From Puccinia triticina (Eukaryota; Basidiomycota; Pucciniomycetes; Pucciniales; Pucciniaceae), in contig NC_070573.1 of the NCBI RefSeq assembly GCF_026914185.1, positions 3,031,501 to 3,095,500 of the forward strand: a DNA stretch of 64,000 bases, written 5' to 3'. A model generated the notes under the pieces. It was not told the DNA's origin. It made no database searches and saw nothing but the letters and a program-made list of their open reading frames with translations. A program made the translations under genes and the position numbers. Positions within the stretch are counted from its first letter, which is position 1; each line of letters starts with the position of its first letter. This document shows, piece by piece, positions 1-11,669 of this stretch.

Positions 1-1656
1 GGCCCTTCAAATCCAAACTGTCCCCAAAATGCAGGGAAATAAGCACCTGCGCAACATTCCAGAGGGTATGCGCCCCACCGAGTAAAGTGAAACAGTTCGC
101 CAGACTCTCCTTGGGGCGGTTGTTTGGCTTGTGTTGTGCTCGTAAACTGCTCAAGTTGAGACAGGTCCCCAGATTGCCTTCAAGGATCAAAAGTCTAAAT
201 GCAAATTTATCAGGTGTCAGACCGCTTTGTCGTGCAAGGCCTTCAAGAACTTCGCCGACGCCTTCGGCACTATTGTCGGATGCAACCATCAACTTGAGCA
301 TGGTAATGTCTGGCTTCTGTGGGGCTAGTACTTCGATCAGAGGTGGGGTCAGAGAAATAATTGGAGTTTTATCATTTGTTTTGGCAATGTACGTCATGAA
401 CACGCTGGCAATTTGACTTTTCAAGACCGATCGGTAGTGCAAGCCTTCCTCTTTGTTTGAGATAAATTTGGAGGGTGAAATAACATCGTTTGCAGAATTC
501 GCAATGGCGCTTCTGTAAGCTTCAAGGGTTAAGTCTTCGGGATTGACACTAGCTAGAATCTTAGGGTTGGGTTGATGGAGGTAACCCCAGGTACCGTGGA
601 ACATGCTGCTTTGATTCTCAACTGACCTAACGTGAACCGCTTCTTGGAAATCAAGGTTGTTGATGCAGATCAGCGGGCAAAATTTCGGAGACTTTGCTGG
701 ACCTAGTTTCATGCGGTTCTTAATCGTCTGTTCATCTTTCTTTCCAAGAGTGCGCAACGCCAGGTGGGCCATTTTACGAGAGGAGCATAACCCGATAAAA
801 TTGAGGTATTTGTTAACGCGATCGGAGATCCCACAGGCAACGAAGGTGACCGCATTCTCGAGCTGCATTGAATTTTTGCGCCGGTTGGATGTGAACGTAA
901 GCATCAAACAAATTGTTTTAGATATCTATAAAACCCAAACACAGAAATCTGTCAACAACAAAAAGCAAAAAAAGATGAGCAAAAGAAACAGCCATACCAT
1001 ATGTGCTCGATGGATCCTGGCTGCAGCCTTAGTCTCCTCATCCAGTTCGACTGGCTTGTCAAGCGGACCCCGCAGAGAGTCGGTGTCGTCCTTTTCATCG
1101 TCTTTGGTGGCTAAGCTTTGATCTTGCAGATTGGATTGGTGCAATATCTTTGATTTGAGGAGCTTGTAAAGAAAGGGGTGTTCCTCGTCCGTCATTTGCT
1201 TGTCTCTCTTTGCACGGTTTTCCACGCTGAAAAAACTGGCATCAATCTTTTTCAAGCTGTAATATAACCCTTGAGGATTCTCACGTATCTTGTTGACTTT
1301 GAGAATATTCTGCGCCTGAATACACCAATAAGATAGGAAGTTAGAGATGAATTGATAACCCAACCTATCTGATTTTGAGTGCATACCTGGCCAAGGATGA
1401 AACCATTCCAATTTGTTATGCCGGGTTTATGGGAGCAAATCATTGTTGCAATCGCCTCGAGAAGCCTTCGCATTGAGTCCCAGCGTTCATTTGACCACAA
1501 TCAACGCCTACTTGCTATGCTAATGTCTTCTTGCTCCACAAAAGCAAGGAAAAACTGCTTTGGGGTCAGGGAAAGGGAATTCATCACTTCACATATGTAG
1601 GATACTTTCGACGCCTCGATTGTCAGGTTGGCAGGTGGGTCTGGGTGCGGGGGCAT
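1..1656 (-). pseudogene. DUF6589-domain protein, copy 1, partial and broken
   Basis: The gene reads leftward from about 1656 (MPPHPDPPANL, matching the start of copy 2) and runs off the window. Exons are about 1656-1387, 1315-998 and 925-1, with GT-AG introns at the same places as in copy 2. Exon 3 carries the DUF6589 core (IFHGTWGYLH, LEGNLGTCLNLSSLRAQ, GGAHTLWNVAQ). Two lesions show. A TGA at 1501-1503 stands where copy 2 has CGA. The aspartate of the EGD-LGT motif in copy 2 is asparagine here (GAT to AAT). DUF6589 is a fungal family of unknown biochemistry, usually found in repeated elements; that it is a transposase is inference. This copy is probably dead. Confidence 0.75.
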
Positions 1657-2162
1657 ATTGATTTGTTGGAGGGCTGAGTATTCTGATCGATCAATGGAGT
1701 GTTTTGATCGAATGATCGGATGGAGGCGACGGGGAAGGGATGTATGCGGATTTGCAGAGTTACCGAGTGATACCAGCTTCTTGGCAGTTTTATGACCTTC
1801 ATCTCTGATAAGCATAATTATCCTTGTAGTGTGGCTGCGCTCGGTCCCTGTCATAGGATCAAGAATCGAAATCTTGAACTTCAATTTTTTTTTCAATAGA
1901 ATCAATCATGCTTATGTGGTAAAAAAAATACCAAAAAATCAACAAGAAGTAGATGTATGATCTACTAAAACGTAGAAAGAATCTGAACAACAATGAAGGT
2001 GTGGTGATGGAAACTATGCCGCTCCCAGCCAAATGTTGGATTTGGCTCACGCATGAAAAGCGTTTTAGGTCTTAAGTCCCTCCCTCCGGGAGGGGTCGCT
2101 TCGCGACCAGCCAAATGCTGCACGGCCCGCAGGAGGCTGGGACCTTGTGTTAAGTTCGGGTG
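1..2162 (-). mobile_element. DUF6589 DNA element, copy 1 (left part outside window)
   Basis: This is the inverted relative of the element at 11670-18238. Its end at about 2000-2162 matches, in reverse complement, the first about 170 bp of that element, including the GCTGGGAC block, a CGGGAGGGGTCGCTTCGCGACC block and a terminal GTTAAGTTCGGGTG, which pairs with CAAACTTAACTAAG at the other copy. The right boundary at 2162 is placed by that match. The other end and any target duplication lie outside the window, so whether this copy also carries the helicase gene cannot be seen. Confidence 0.75.
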
Positions 2163-2504
2163 TCTATAATGTATGGGCTCATCCCGGCTCTCTGGCCAGG
2201 GACAGTTGAAACTACGTGGTGTCAGACGCTTTGTGAATGATATTCCGCATAAGGTGGTGCATGTGTTTCCTTTGGGGAAAAGCGCCGGGCTGGGATCGGC
2301 AGCCCGTGACTAAGTGCGAGCAAATGAGCGGACTCGCGGTCACTACCCAGATTGGAAGTCCTGGGGCTGATCGTGGCATGACTTCATCGGAGATGACCCC
2401 ATGTTACAATTCTGTGGGAGGACCGGGATACAGTAGCTGCGAGGACTTTCTGATTAGCTTAAATAGGGCTCTTCTTTTCACCACAAAATGCCCCTGGTCT
2501 GCTA
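2163..2504. other. Spacer without recognised gene
   Basis: About 340 bp between the end of the DUF6589 element and the GC-rich repeat. A 99-codon frame on the plus strand (2237-2536) has no recognisable motif and runs into the repeat, so it is not called. Confidence 0.5.
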
Positions 2505-2800
2505 AGGCTGCAGCGCATCAGCGTAAGCCTTCCTAGCCATCAAAATTTGTTTGTGCGCATTGGCGTCTGAACCCAGAGCATCAGCTCAGCCCCAAACTTC
2601 TTCGAGCACCAGCCCTCGAGGGGCCAAGCATCAGCTCTACCCCGCCCCGTGGCTTCGCCGCAAAATTGCTGCTCCAACGGAGCGGGCGGCTTCGCCGCAA
2701 AATTCCTGCTCCTACTGAGTGGGCGGCTCCGCCGCGACCCAACTTGCGGCCCCAAGGGGCCAGGTTCTTGAAGAAACAGCAAGAGTAAAAATTACAAATC
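2505..2800 (+). repeat. GC-rich direct repeat, copy A
   Basis: It shares with 7160-7515, in the same orientation, a GCGCATCAGCGTAAGCC motif, repeated GCATCAGC words, the palindromic word CGGCTTCGCCGCAAAATT, the string CGCGACCCAACTTGCGG, and a closing GAAACAG..AGAGTAAA. Copy A has three CGGCTTCGCCGC/CGGCTCCGCCGC units. The two copies bracket the decayed MULE gene. They may be subterminal sequence of that element or two insertions of one small repeat. Confidence 0.7.
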
Positions 2801-3771
2801 TTGCAACTCCCGGATTAAGAAAACTCGTACCCGGCCCAAAAATCAGATCTTGTATTACCTGACCTGCTTCCGGGCTTTTAGCCCCGGACAACTATTTTCT
2901 ACGCTTCCCAACAGCTCCCAGCATTTCACCCTTAAAAATTCAACGTCCATCACATTGGCCCGCGCAAGAAATTCGGCCATGTGTCCCGTGTGACTAAGCA
3001 GTTTCTCAGCTCCTTTCAGCGCCTTGGTGCCAGCTTCTTGCATGTGATTAACCAGTTTCTCAACTTCGTCGCGAGGGAGGCATTGAACGACCGAGATACC
3101 CACAAACTTTGCCGATATTGGTTTGGAGGCCGTTGGACATCTTCCATACACTTCGTTTTCTATCTCCTTGCTCGTGTTCAGAAACCACCACATCGACTTG
3201 GGTGAAGATTTATTGGAGATGAGGCGGCGATTCTTGGCGGTCTTCAAGATGTCAGTCGTTTTCTTGAGTGCCCGTACTAGAGAATTCAAGAGATTCAACC
3301 GGTGATGATCTTGTTCCTGTGCAGACATGGTCTTGAGGCGTTCTTGAAGGTTGTACGACGGCTCAGGATGATTGAAATCTTCTGCGCAGGTGCGGATGAA
3401 GTCGGCCAATTCCTGTTCTGTCATCAAGCGTTCATCGATGTCCAAACTGGTGCCTGGTCGTTTCCTCTTGTTCTGAGGCCTGTCCAAGTTCTTTGCGGGC
3501 ATCTGCGCAGGTGCAGGCGGGGGAAAAGGCTCTCTTCGGATGGCTAAGTACGCCAGGTCAGAGCCCGAGTCAATGGGCACCGCTGCCAAATGGGTTTGGT
3601 GGGAAGCCGGTCTGGCTAGAAACTCAACCGGGTTTTCAACAACTAACAGAGAGTACTCCCTTGCGAGGTAGTACATGTGTTTACATGCACTGCCATAGTG
3701 TCTGAAGTATTCACACGAACAGCTTGCAACCCAACCAAGCGTGCCCCCCTGAGCCTCCTCGTATTGAACAG

Positions 3772-3919
3772 TGGAGGACTTCCCGTCAATCTGGGAACCC
3801 AGATTTTTCCAGATTTTGCGGGGAAATCTGGGCTCGATCTTCCCAAATCCTAGATCTTCCCAGATTTCCCTGCAAAATCTGGGAAAATCTGGGTTTCCAG
3901 ATCGGCGGGAAGTCCTCCA
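3772..3919. mobile_element. 148-bp MITE, copy 1
   Basis: Terminal inverted repeats begin TGGAGGACTTCCCGTCAATC and continue through runs of AATCTGGG/CCCAGATT, so most of the element can fold on itself. A second copy of exactly the same length lies at 25195-25342. This copy interrupts the MULE pseudogene between its linker and its SWIM finger. The extended ends ACA(C/G)TGGAGG may belong to the element. No clear target duplication was found. Confidence 0.85.
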
Positions 3920-4407
3920 GTGTATGACTTGGATGTTGGAGCCGTGAATGAACAGATGTGAAACTGCTTTTCATGTTGATTAGTTTTGATACTTTTTCGG
4001 AGAACACGAACAAGGAAAGAGCACAGATACCCACATAATTAGCGTGCCTTATGACATGTATTCCCAGTAGTGTCATGACCGCTGGGCTGTACCCGTCAAT
4101 GCTAGCCTTCGCGAGAGACTGAAACTTGTTATTCGTCTGGCGCTTTATGCCTTGGGCGACCTGAATCTGTGTCATCACAAACAATGTGTGCACCTGGTCC
4201 GTCAACACCTGTACAAGTTCGTCAATCCGTTGGCGCTTGCGAGAATCAGAGAATTGCCCTTTGAGTTTTCAATGCCACACCTCGACGTAATTATTGGTAT
4301 GAGTCCCCTGATGGGGGGTCTATGTACAAGAATCAGGTTGGATGTAAATTAGCTGCAAGAGTACTTCAGTAGAAAAAAAAATTGTGCGACTGACCGAGCG
4401 GAAATAC

Positions 4408-4790
4408 AGCAGTTCCAAGAAAGCTTGCGCTTCTGGACCTGCGATTTTGCCCCCCGAACTCGACTTCAGCCACCTGTATTGCCTCCTGTATGGCCGTTGC
4501 CATACAGGAGCATGCATTCGGTGCAAAAGCTATCTTTGTGATAGCTAGCTTTTAGCTTTGGAGAGTGGCACCGTTGGACTGCTTGTCAAATTTCGAGTCC
4601 AGCGCTCCTCCGCTCCCCTGCGCCCGTGGGGCATGACCGGCACCAGGCTGCCCAGTCAGGCCTCTCAGCCCTGTATAACCGGGGCTGTCTAGAATACAGG
4701 GGGGATGTGGCTGAAGTTGAAGTCGAGTTCGGGGGGCAGAATTGCAGGTCCGGAAACGCAAGCTTTCTTGGAACTGCTGTACATAGCCCA
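4408..4790. repeat. Inverted duplication of a transposase exon segment
   Basis: About 70-85 bp at 4408-4480 (starting CAGCAGTTCCAAGAAAGCTT) reappears in reverse complement at 4695-4780, with about 215 bp between. Both arms come from the transposase exon that encodes PAILPPELDF. The spacer holds a smaller hairpin (AAAGCTATC..GATAGCTAGCTTT near 4528-4555). This rearrangement alone would destroy the reading frame. Confidence 0.8.
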
Positions 4791-6400
4791 ATGTGTCACA
4801 TTAGTGTGCCATTGAATTTGCACGTAGCGGACAAAAGCCGGGTTGATGCGGCTCCACTTTACGTATAGTTGGCCAAGAAGGATTTCCGGGCAGACTCGCT
4901 GCTCGTAGAGCACATTGCGAAACTCGGTAATCGCATCCTCGGAGGTATCTTGAAGGTACGAGATTGCTTTGCCCTTGAAGGCCTTCAAGACGTGGAACAC
5001 ACACCAATATATCTTGGGTGCTTGGGCACCAAGGTCCGCGTAAGCGGCAGTGGCTCCGTTCTCAATAGCAAGAGCACAGTCGCTCATGATGGCACATGGG
5101 ACAATGCCAGTGGTTTGTCGGAGCCATCTCAGAAGTTGTTCAACGGGCTCACTAGGGATGGGAGATAGAATGGAATTAACTACACCTCACGGATCATGTA
5201 GATTTCAGCATAGTAAACTTACGCTGCCGCTGATGCAGTGAACGCCCAGCAGACCGGCAACCCTTTGCCTACAACTGGATCACGGATGACAATGGTATAC
5301 AAACTAAATTTTTGTCCGTCTGAAAGTGATGCATTGTCAACGGTGTTGTGTGTGCTATCAATCATGTACATACCCTGTCCATGGTCAAGAAGTTGTTGTT
5401 GTTGCCATGGAGATTGGAAGGCAAATATGAAATCTGGGGAATCTCGTGAGCTGGCGAGAAGGGTGCTCCATCCCTGTTGTTGAAGATTACTAGCCCACAG
5501 GGTGATTGATACAAAGGGGTTGGCATCTCGCTTAGCTACAACTGCCATTTGAGTTTGAATCAGATATCGGACGTGGTCGTACTTGATGTATGATGCTTTG
5601 GGGACAACACCTGGTTCGACCATCTGAAAATTCTTCATCAGTTTGGAACAATTTGTAATTGATGAGATGGAAGAAAGAATGAAACTCACTGCAAAAAGGT
5701 CTTGGCAAAGCGATAACTTGTAGATTGCATTCCAGCTGAGCCCCGCAACAACTCGTTCAGTAAGCCAATCCTTGACCATCTTTGGAAGGTGATTAATCTT
5801 CATTTCATCCTCCGAAAAAGGGTTGTGATTGTGCATCCAGGACCATTCAACTCGCAGTGTATTAGTCTTGATGTGATGAAAGATGCTGAATTTGCTCTTG
5901 CAGCCACATTTGCGTGACAGAGTGTGCTGCTTTTGGGAGTTCGGGACGGCCTTGTGAATTCCGCTCCGAAGACATATTAAATCAATCTGAAAGAAATGAT
6001 ACACGGGCCAACCCCTCTTGCCGGTACGAATGGGATTAACACATTTTTTCTTGGGAGATCGCTGGCGGCCCCACATGACAGTTGCTTGCATTGCAGTGAT
6101 AAAGTCTTCAGCATCTGCCCGAGTGCAGCCCGGAATAGTGAAGCTGTGAATAGGAGTAGGAAAAATGGGTCCAAAACCAGGGGCACGGCGTAACATTTGG
6201 AGGGAGCTGGGTACAGCGGTAGCCAAAGATGGAGCGGGAATAGATTGAGTGAAGGGGAGCGGCACTACTTCATATATATCTCCAATGAAAGGGTAGCTGG
6301 TTGGTCGCATGATGATTGGTGTTTTGTATTTGTAAGGAAGAATTTGACGCTGGAATGGGAGGTCCACAAGATTGCAGGGGTTGGGTGGATTAAGAATCAA

Positions 6401-7159
6401 TAGAGCACAAAACTTAAGAAAAAATTAACATTGATTTGAGAAAGAGCTTCATGAGGTCGGGTGGAGCAACAAAAAATTCAGGGAGATATAAAGTTGTAGG
6501 TTTAACATGTTGGCATAGTGTCCAGTATGCAAGAAAATATGAAAAATGACAGGCCTGCCTGTGTGCTGGTGAAGGAGAAATTTGATGGGTTATCTGCCAG
6601 GACCACAAGGTGATTGGTAGGAGATTATAAACCTGAGGCCTCATCCTGTGAAGACACGACTTGTGCCAAACACAGCATCTGGAAAGCAAAGGTTTTCCCA
6701 AAATGTGCGCGGCCAGAGCTGGCAAGGCTCATGAAGTAAATCCGCGCAAGAGGGAAGGAAGGTCCAGGTTTGCGAATAGTATGTGAACTTTAATTTATCC
6801 CAAATTGGTTACAAAGATTTGCCTTCACAAGATGAGACAAATAAGGATTATGTGTTGAATTGTTGTTGACAGATTCACAGGGGGTGAGGAATAGCGTGTT
6901 GCTAGCCTAAGTCATACGCCAGAAGTCGATATCTGGGTTGATTTGTTTGGTTTGCGGACCCGGGTCATGTTTGCATCTATGGGCTCATCTCGATGATCAT
7001 GATTTGCATCTCCGAGGCTAATCTCAAAAATGAAATTGATCGCAGGTTTGGGCCGCATAGCCGACTTCCCTCGTGTTAAATTTCTTGCCGCTGCCTGGGT
7101 CCAAGGATTTGCATAAATGGTCGCCGTGTTCCCGCTGTTGATTGCTCCCCAGGGTTCCA
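6401..7159. other. Upstream flank of the decayed MULE gene
   Basis: About 760 bp upstream of the main transposase exon. A minus-strand frame at 6725-6414 could hold the original first exon, but it has no diagnostic motif. The rest looks non-coding. Confidence 0.35.
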
Positions 7160-7515
7160 TGGCTGGAGCGCATCAGCGTAAGCCATGGCCCTCAGATATC
7201 TAGCTAAGCGCACCGGCGCGGAGGCTGACTTGAAATGAAAACAAATTCCAAAAAAAAACACCAAAAAATTACCCGCATTAGGGCATTGGGGCATCAGCCC
7301 AACGGTCCTTTTTTTTACTGTTGCATCAGCACAGTTCCTTTGCTAGAGCATCAGCTCCGCGCCAATCACCCGCTGCGGGACTCCGGGGCCGCCAGCGGCT
7401 TCGCCGCAAAATTGCTGCTCCGGGTTTGTGAGCGGCTCCGCCGCCAAACGCGGCTTCGCCGCGACCCAACTTGCGGTCTCAGGGTCCCAGGATCCTGGAG
7501 AAACAGGGAGAGTAA
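7160..7515 (+). repeat. GC-rich direct repeat, copy B
   Basis: Same orientation and order of words as 2505-2800: GAGCGCATCAGCGTAAGCC, several GCATCAGC words, CGGCTTCGCCGCAAAATTGC, CGCGACCCAACTTGCGG and a closing AGAAACAGGGAGAGTAAA. It is longer than copy A because of an AT-rich insertion around 7230-7320. Confidence 0.7.
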
Positions 7516-7714
7516 ATTTGTCCCAACTTTTCAGTAAGTGACCTTGAAGTCAAGGAGCTTTTAGCAAGTCGGTTTGATTTCTCTGTTTCCTCAGATCTCC
7601 AACTAGATCTATCTCGGGGTAAATCCAGCAAAACCACACCTGAATCTCAGGCCCCCGCTGTATCAGGCAATTTAAACCCCTGCTCTGCAGGCCCTGAAAT
7701 CTTAACGGAGGGCA

Positions 7715-7723
7715 CTTAAATAC
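7715..7723. repeat. Target-site duplication of the MULE, left copy
   Basis: CTTAAATAC directly precedes the left terminal repeat (GGGGATGTAG...). The identical nine bases follow the right terminal repeat at 21079-21087. Nine-base duplications are typical of MULEs. Confidence 0.85.
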
Positions 7724-8248
7724 GGGGATGTAGATTTTTACATCCTGTCTTTTACATTGCATGTGCAATGTAAAACCCCAAATATGTAAAATTACACATT
7801 TTGAGCAAATCAACTAATTTTACATTTATCCGGCCAAATGAGGTACCATGTTAAATGTGCTATGTAAAGCATGATGTGTAAAAGTGTACGCTTGGGCACG
7901 TCAAGACAGAAATTACGAGCTCCGCTTTACAACTTCCGGACATTGTAAAGTCCCACAATGTAAAATTTGAGAATTGAGGCAAATAAATTAAAATTACACC
8001 CTTGGCCTCACAAGGCACCCCCAACGTAAAATTTATACATTGTAAAATTAACATATTATGCCTCGCGGTGCAATTTTACAGGCTACTTGCTTGACGAAAT
8101 GTCAGAAGAAAGGCAGAAATTGATGAAAAACATACGAAACAAAACAACCAATATTAGAAATTGGCTTCTCAGTTCCTTCCAACTCTCGATCAAACTCGCC
8201 ATAAATCCAAACTAACTGTGTAACAAAACAAAGAAGGAAAAAAACCGG
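7724..8248. other. MULE left subterminal region, TTTACA-rich
   Basis: Contains the left terminal inverted repeat and many TGTAAAAT/ATTTTACA words on both strands, some paired into short hairpins. No coding frame of interest. The matching zone at the other end is about 20930-21078. Such repeated words often serve as transposase-binding sites; that role is inference. Confidence 0.6.
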
Positions 8249-9940
8249 CTAAACCCCTGAAGCACCCCGGGCCTTCCGGTCTCTTCTGCTCCCTGTCGAT
8301 GGTTTGATCGCCTCTGACGCGGAAATAACACCTCTCGACTCATTCTCATTCCAAAACGCCACAATCTTACTTTCTGATGATGAAGGACGCCCCATGTCGG
8401 CGGTTGCGGGCGGTTTCTCTTGCCGGGCCCGGTTTGAGGTCGCCTTCTTAGCCGCTCGCCCTCGCTTGTTTGCGGTGGCAGTAGTCACTGCGGGGAGAGG
8501 AACTGCCAAGAAAGTGGCCGGCTCAGCATGGCCTAGAGTTGCGCCAAAAAGAACAGAAAAATAAGCAAACAATAGTCAGGTCCTGCTCTTCAAGTGCGAA
8601 GAGGAGTTCCACCTTCACCTTTCTCGCCAACTTGGGATGATTTCCATCTATTTTCCTGCCAATAGGCCTCAGCTCGGGCCTGGATACGCTCCCCATTGCC
8701 ATCGGCCAGGGTTTTTTTCTTGAAATTGAGTGAGGTATCGGGCTCTGGGACCTTCTTGGGACGACCACGAGTTGCCCGAACCGCTGGAGATTGGGAATGA
8801 GAAGATGAGAGCTCAGATTCTTTGGAGCCTCCGGAGCAGCCACTCTTTGGTAGAGAACGACTATCCGATGGAGACTGGGAATGATCAGATACTAGCACAA
8901 CTTTGTTTGGGCGGAAACGCTTCGCTGGCGCGATATCTAGCGTTGAAGCTGGGGCGGGCAGCAATTCTGTTTTTTTCTGACTGGGACGGCTACGCTTTAC
9001 CTTTGCCGATGGGGAAATCTCAACCTCCGGATTCGGGGAGGGAGTGCAGGCTACTTCAGTCGCCATGTTTGCTGGACGTCAAATCCGAATCTTCAAGGAT
9101 TGTACCTGAAAGAGTTCACAGAACTAAGAGATTTTATTTCATAATCAGATAAGGTCAATCTGGCATATCCAGAGACAGAAAGAAAAATAGAACAATGTGA
9201 ACACAATGTACCTAAGAGCGGATCTCGGCCTGCTCTGGTTTAGTTGGTAGGAGAAGAAAAGGACTGCGGTGCAGCTACGGTCACGTGAGCGTGACTTGAA
9301 CAGAAACGTCTGTTAAGGGCAGTTAGGATCGAACGGCTTTGCGCTTAACGCTGCCCGATTCGACTCGCGAGACTTCCGGAGCGGGTGTTATCTGTGACAC
9401 CGTTGTGCTCTTGGTCAGTCTTCAGCGTGAAGCTAGATGGCTCTGCAGCAAGGTACTCACCACCGGAGGTGGGGTTGGTTATCCTATTGCTGAGGCTGGA
9501 GGAACCGGTTCGGTCTGGATCGGCGTCGGTAACAAGAGTGCTGTAAAGGAGATTAGATCCAGTCAGCACTTCTTGCCCTAGCTGAGACGATGAAGCAATC
9601 TTCATACCTTGAAAGAGGCAGAGTTTGCTTGTATCGCTTTGGCTCTTTGTCTTGTGATGACGTGGCTAGAAAGGAGCGGAGGATTAGCGTTAGCATAATC
9701 CAACCGCCTGGGAGCGACATGCATATGCATGCGCCTGAGGGTCGCGCGGACTCACCTGTCCCCCTTGCGGGGTTAGGGTTCAGTTCCTTGCGCTTCCTTG
9801 ACTCTGGGCCTGGACCTGAGTCTTGACAGTACCGGAACCTGAGCATCGCTAGCGGGTTTGGCCATAGCCACCTCATCTAAAATTACAGGAGGATGTGGGT
9901 CAATTGGTGGGAAACTAAAGGGTATTGGAGCGCCTGATTG
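8249..9940 (-). pseudogene. MULE gene, 3' part: AT-hook-rich tail
   Basis: Downstream of the peptidase exon the minus strand shows short open stretches with plausible splice sites, for example a donor CAAG|GTAAGCC near 9953. Two contain AT-hook-like cores: ATRGRPKKVPEPD (exon beginning near 9066) and KRGRAAKK (8572-8249). The composition (Ser, Pro, Lys, Arg) suits a DNA-binding tail. The exon joins are not resolved, and part could be a separate small gene beginning at 9066. Confidence 0.45.
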
Positions 9941-11669
9941 GCTTACCTTGAATGGCGCCTGCTTCATTGGCCGGTGTGATTGATATAGATGGTATTGGTA
10001 TGCCATTGTTGGACTCCGGAACTTCTGAGGGGGTTACAGACAGGTCACCATCGTAAGACATCTTCAAAATTGTTTTCATTTGAGTAAACGGTATTTGAGT
10101 GGGCAATCGGGGGTTGTCCTTTGAAATTTGCGCGATACTCTTGTCGACAAAGGCGGACTCCTCAGGCGTCCAACTTCGAGAGTAAATGAGCCAGCTGGTT
10201 TGCTCCTGAGGTCCACTTATGCTCCCGGGAACTGCGTCCACCATATAAGCGCGCCCTCCATTCAGCTGGTCGTCATGCCGCCAAACTCCCAATAACCCGT
10301 TTGCCTGACGTAATACCTTCCTCCAATAGTGTGAATGCCCAAAGAAACCACGCGATATTAAGGTGTATTCTTCGCCAAACACTGTGAGTTTGAAAGGCCA
10401 GTTCATTTCACTCATGAACTGATCCTGTTCGTCCTCGTCAAGAATAGTGGCCGTTTCAATTTGGAAACGAAGGTGTGCGGGCGGATTAGCTTCAGAAGAA
10501 GAGATCACCAATTGTTCTTGCAGCTTCCCAGTATCAGACAGCGTTGGTTCTTCAATCTTCTTCCCTTTGCGATTGTTTTTCTTCTTCGAATTTGTCTGAC
10601 AAGTTTTACAGTGGAGCCCGGAGAACCCAGCAAGACCAACCGTTGACCAAAGAGTAATGAGCTGCGCAGGATCAGTCCGACTGATTCCATTTTGCTCAAA
10701 CATTGAACCTTTGATTCTGAGAGTAGTAGTTGATCGTTGCTCGCGGGGATGAAGGACTTGTGCTTTGTGACAAGGACAGGTGAATATCCGCGACTCATCA
10801 ACCAAAAAAAGACTGCGCAATGACTTGCATGAATTCCTCTTGGGATCAAGGATGCTCTCAATGAATAGGTCGCAGGATGCAAACTTGCCAGGTACAAAAG
10901 AGTTGGGACGGAGTGTCTGAATATCATCAAATAGAGACCTGGATCCCATCGTCAAGAAGTTCAGCAATCCCTTGCTTTCCGTCAGCTTGTGGGTGGCCCG
11001 CAATGAGAAATGTGCAACAACGCGGTTGAATAAGTTGGTTTCTTTGCCGCCTGATTCTTTCAGCCATAGGGGACTGAAGGTTGCATAGAGAGATTCAAGC
11101 GCAGCTGCCAACCAACAACGATTAGACAGAGCTTTCTGTTCAGTTTATTTTGCGGCCGCGTAGGAAGCATACGTGGTGTGTCAATTTTGGTTGATATTGA
11201 CGGAGTTTGGCGGTCGACCCGTCTTGGCCCGTTTGGCCGGTTTCTCGTCTAGTAGTAACTCGGTGGTGTCCGGTGGGCGGCCATTGTTCTTGGAAGCAAC
11301 ACGTTCTTTGGTTGCTGCTCTTTGTTGCTTGGTGGGCTTTGTCCAGCCGATGGATTTGGATATGCTGACCTGTTTCTTGGGCTGAGAACCATACCTGATG
11401 GTCATTCCCCGCATAACCATCCCATGGTCTCACTCCAGGGCCTTGACAAAGGCATAAAGCTGGACCATTCCCTTCAGCATGCATTTTTTCCCGGGCTTCA
11501 AAAATAAACATGATTAGACATAAAACCCCATGGTTGAAGTAGAAAGAGAAAAAAAAATCACCTGAACATATAGTAGACACAATGCAAGCTTTCCTGTGCA
11601 TTCGTCGAGCTGGGAAGGCCATCCTCCCCATCTGGGAGTCTTCTAACATTGGTCGACGGCTGAAGAACA
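9915..11669 (-). pseudogene. MULE gene, middle part: AT-hooks and USP-like cysteine peptidase
   Basis: Read downstream, the frame has a transposase C-terminal segment (NAQESLHCVYYMF, then GKKCMLKGMVQLYAFVKALE), AT-hook cores (NNGRPPDTT, AKTGRPPNS), then a peptidase. The peptidase has a Cys-box NRCWLAAALESLY (Cys codon 11117-11115) and, about 250 residues on, a His-box-like GHSHYWRKV followed by WRHDDQ and a conserved-looking tyrosine region, as in ubiquitin-specific proteases. Between them a zinc-binding-like CPCHKA and CKTC lie near a FEQNGI..DPAQLITLWSTVGL stretch. In-frame stops at 11430-11432 (TGA), 11181-11183 (TGA) and 11145-11147 (TAA), and a one-base shift near 11630, make it non-functional. 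MULE transposases fused to Ulp1 or OTU peptidases are known; a USP-like fusion is my reading. Confidence 0.65.
11663..11669. repeat. Probable target-site duplication of DUF6589 element, left
   Basis: AAGAACA precedes the left end; GGGAACA follows the right end at 18239-18245. Five of seven bases match (GAACA) and the two differences are transitions. The interrupted MULE frame resumes across this point. Confidence 0.6.

Larger units (their letters stand above)
2855..6400 (-). pseudogene. MULE-type transposase with SWIM zinc finger, decayed
   Basis: Parts of one transposase gene lie in order on the minus strand. The N-terminal exon (6400-5219) has a FAR1/GCM-like zinc-binding region (RKCGCKSKFSIF ... 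WMHNHNP) and the first DDE strand (YMIDSTHNTVDN). At 5087-4689 is the second acidic motif and its follow-up (MSDCALAIENG ... CVFHVLKAFKGK). At 4208-3930 is a helical linker. At about 3740-3660 is a SWIM finger reading CSCEYFRHYGSACKHMYYL (CxC...CxH). The tail ends at 2855. Introns account for some frame changes, but the gene is also split by a 148-bp MITE just before the SWIM finger and by an inverted duplication at 4408-4790. The protein would have been a nuclear cut-and-paste transposase of the Mutator/MULE group. The true start may lie further upstream (6725-6414). Confidence 0.8.

Noticed and set aside
926..1411. 161-codon minus frame ending in a hydrophobic stretch, as a membrane protein
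   Set aside because: It is exon 2 of DUF6589 copy 1 read into the following intron.
9066..11420. Peptidase and AT-hook frames as independent host genes
   Set aside because: Orientation, order, shared decay and the 9-bp-flanked MULE boundaries make them parts of one element gene; a separate gene at 9066 remains a weak alternative.
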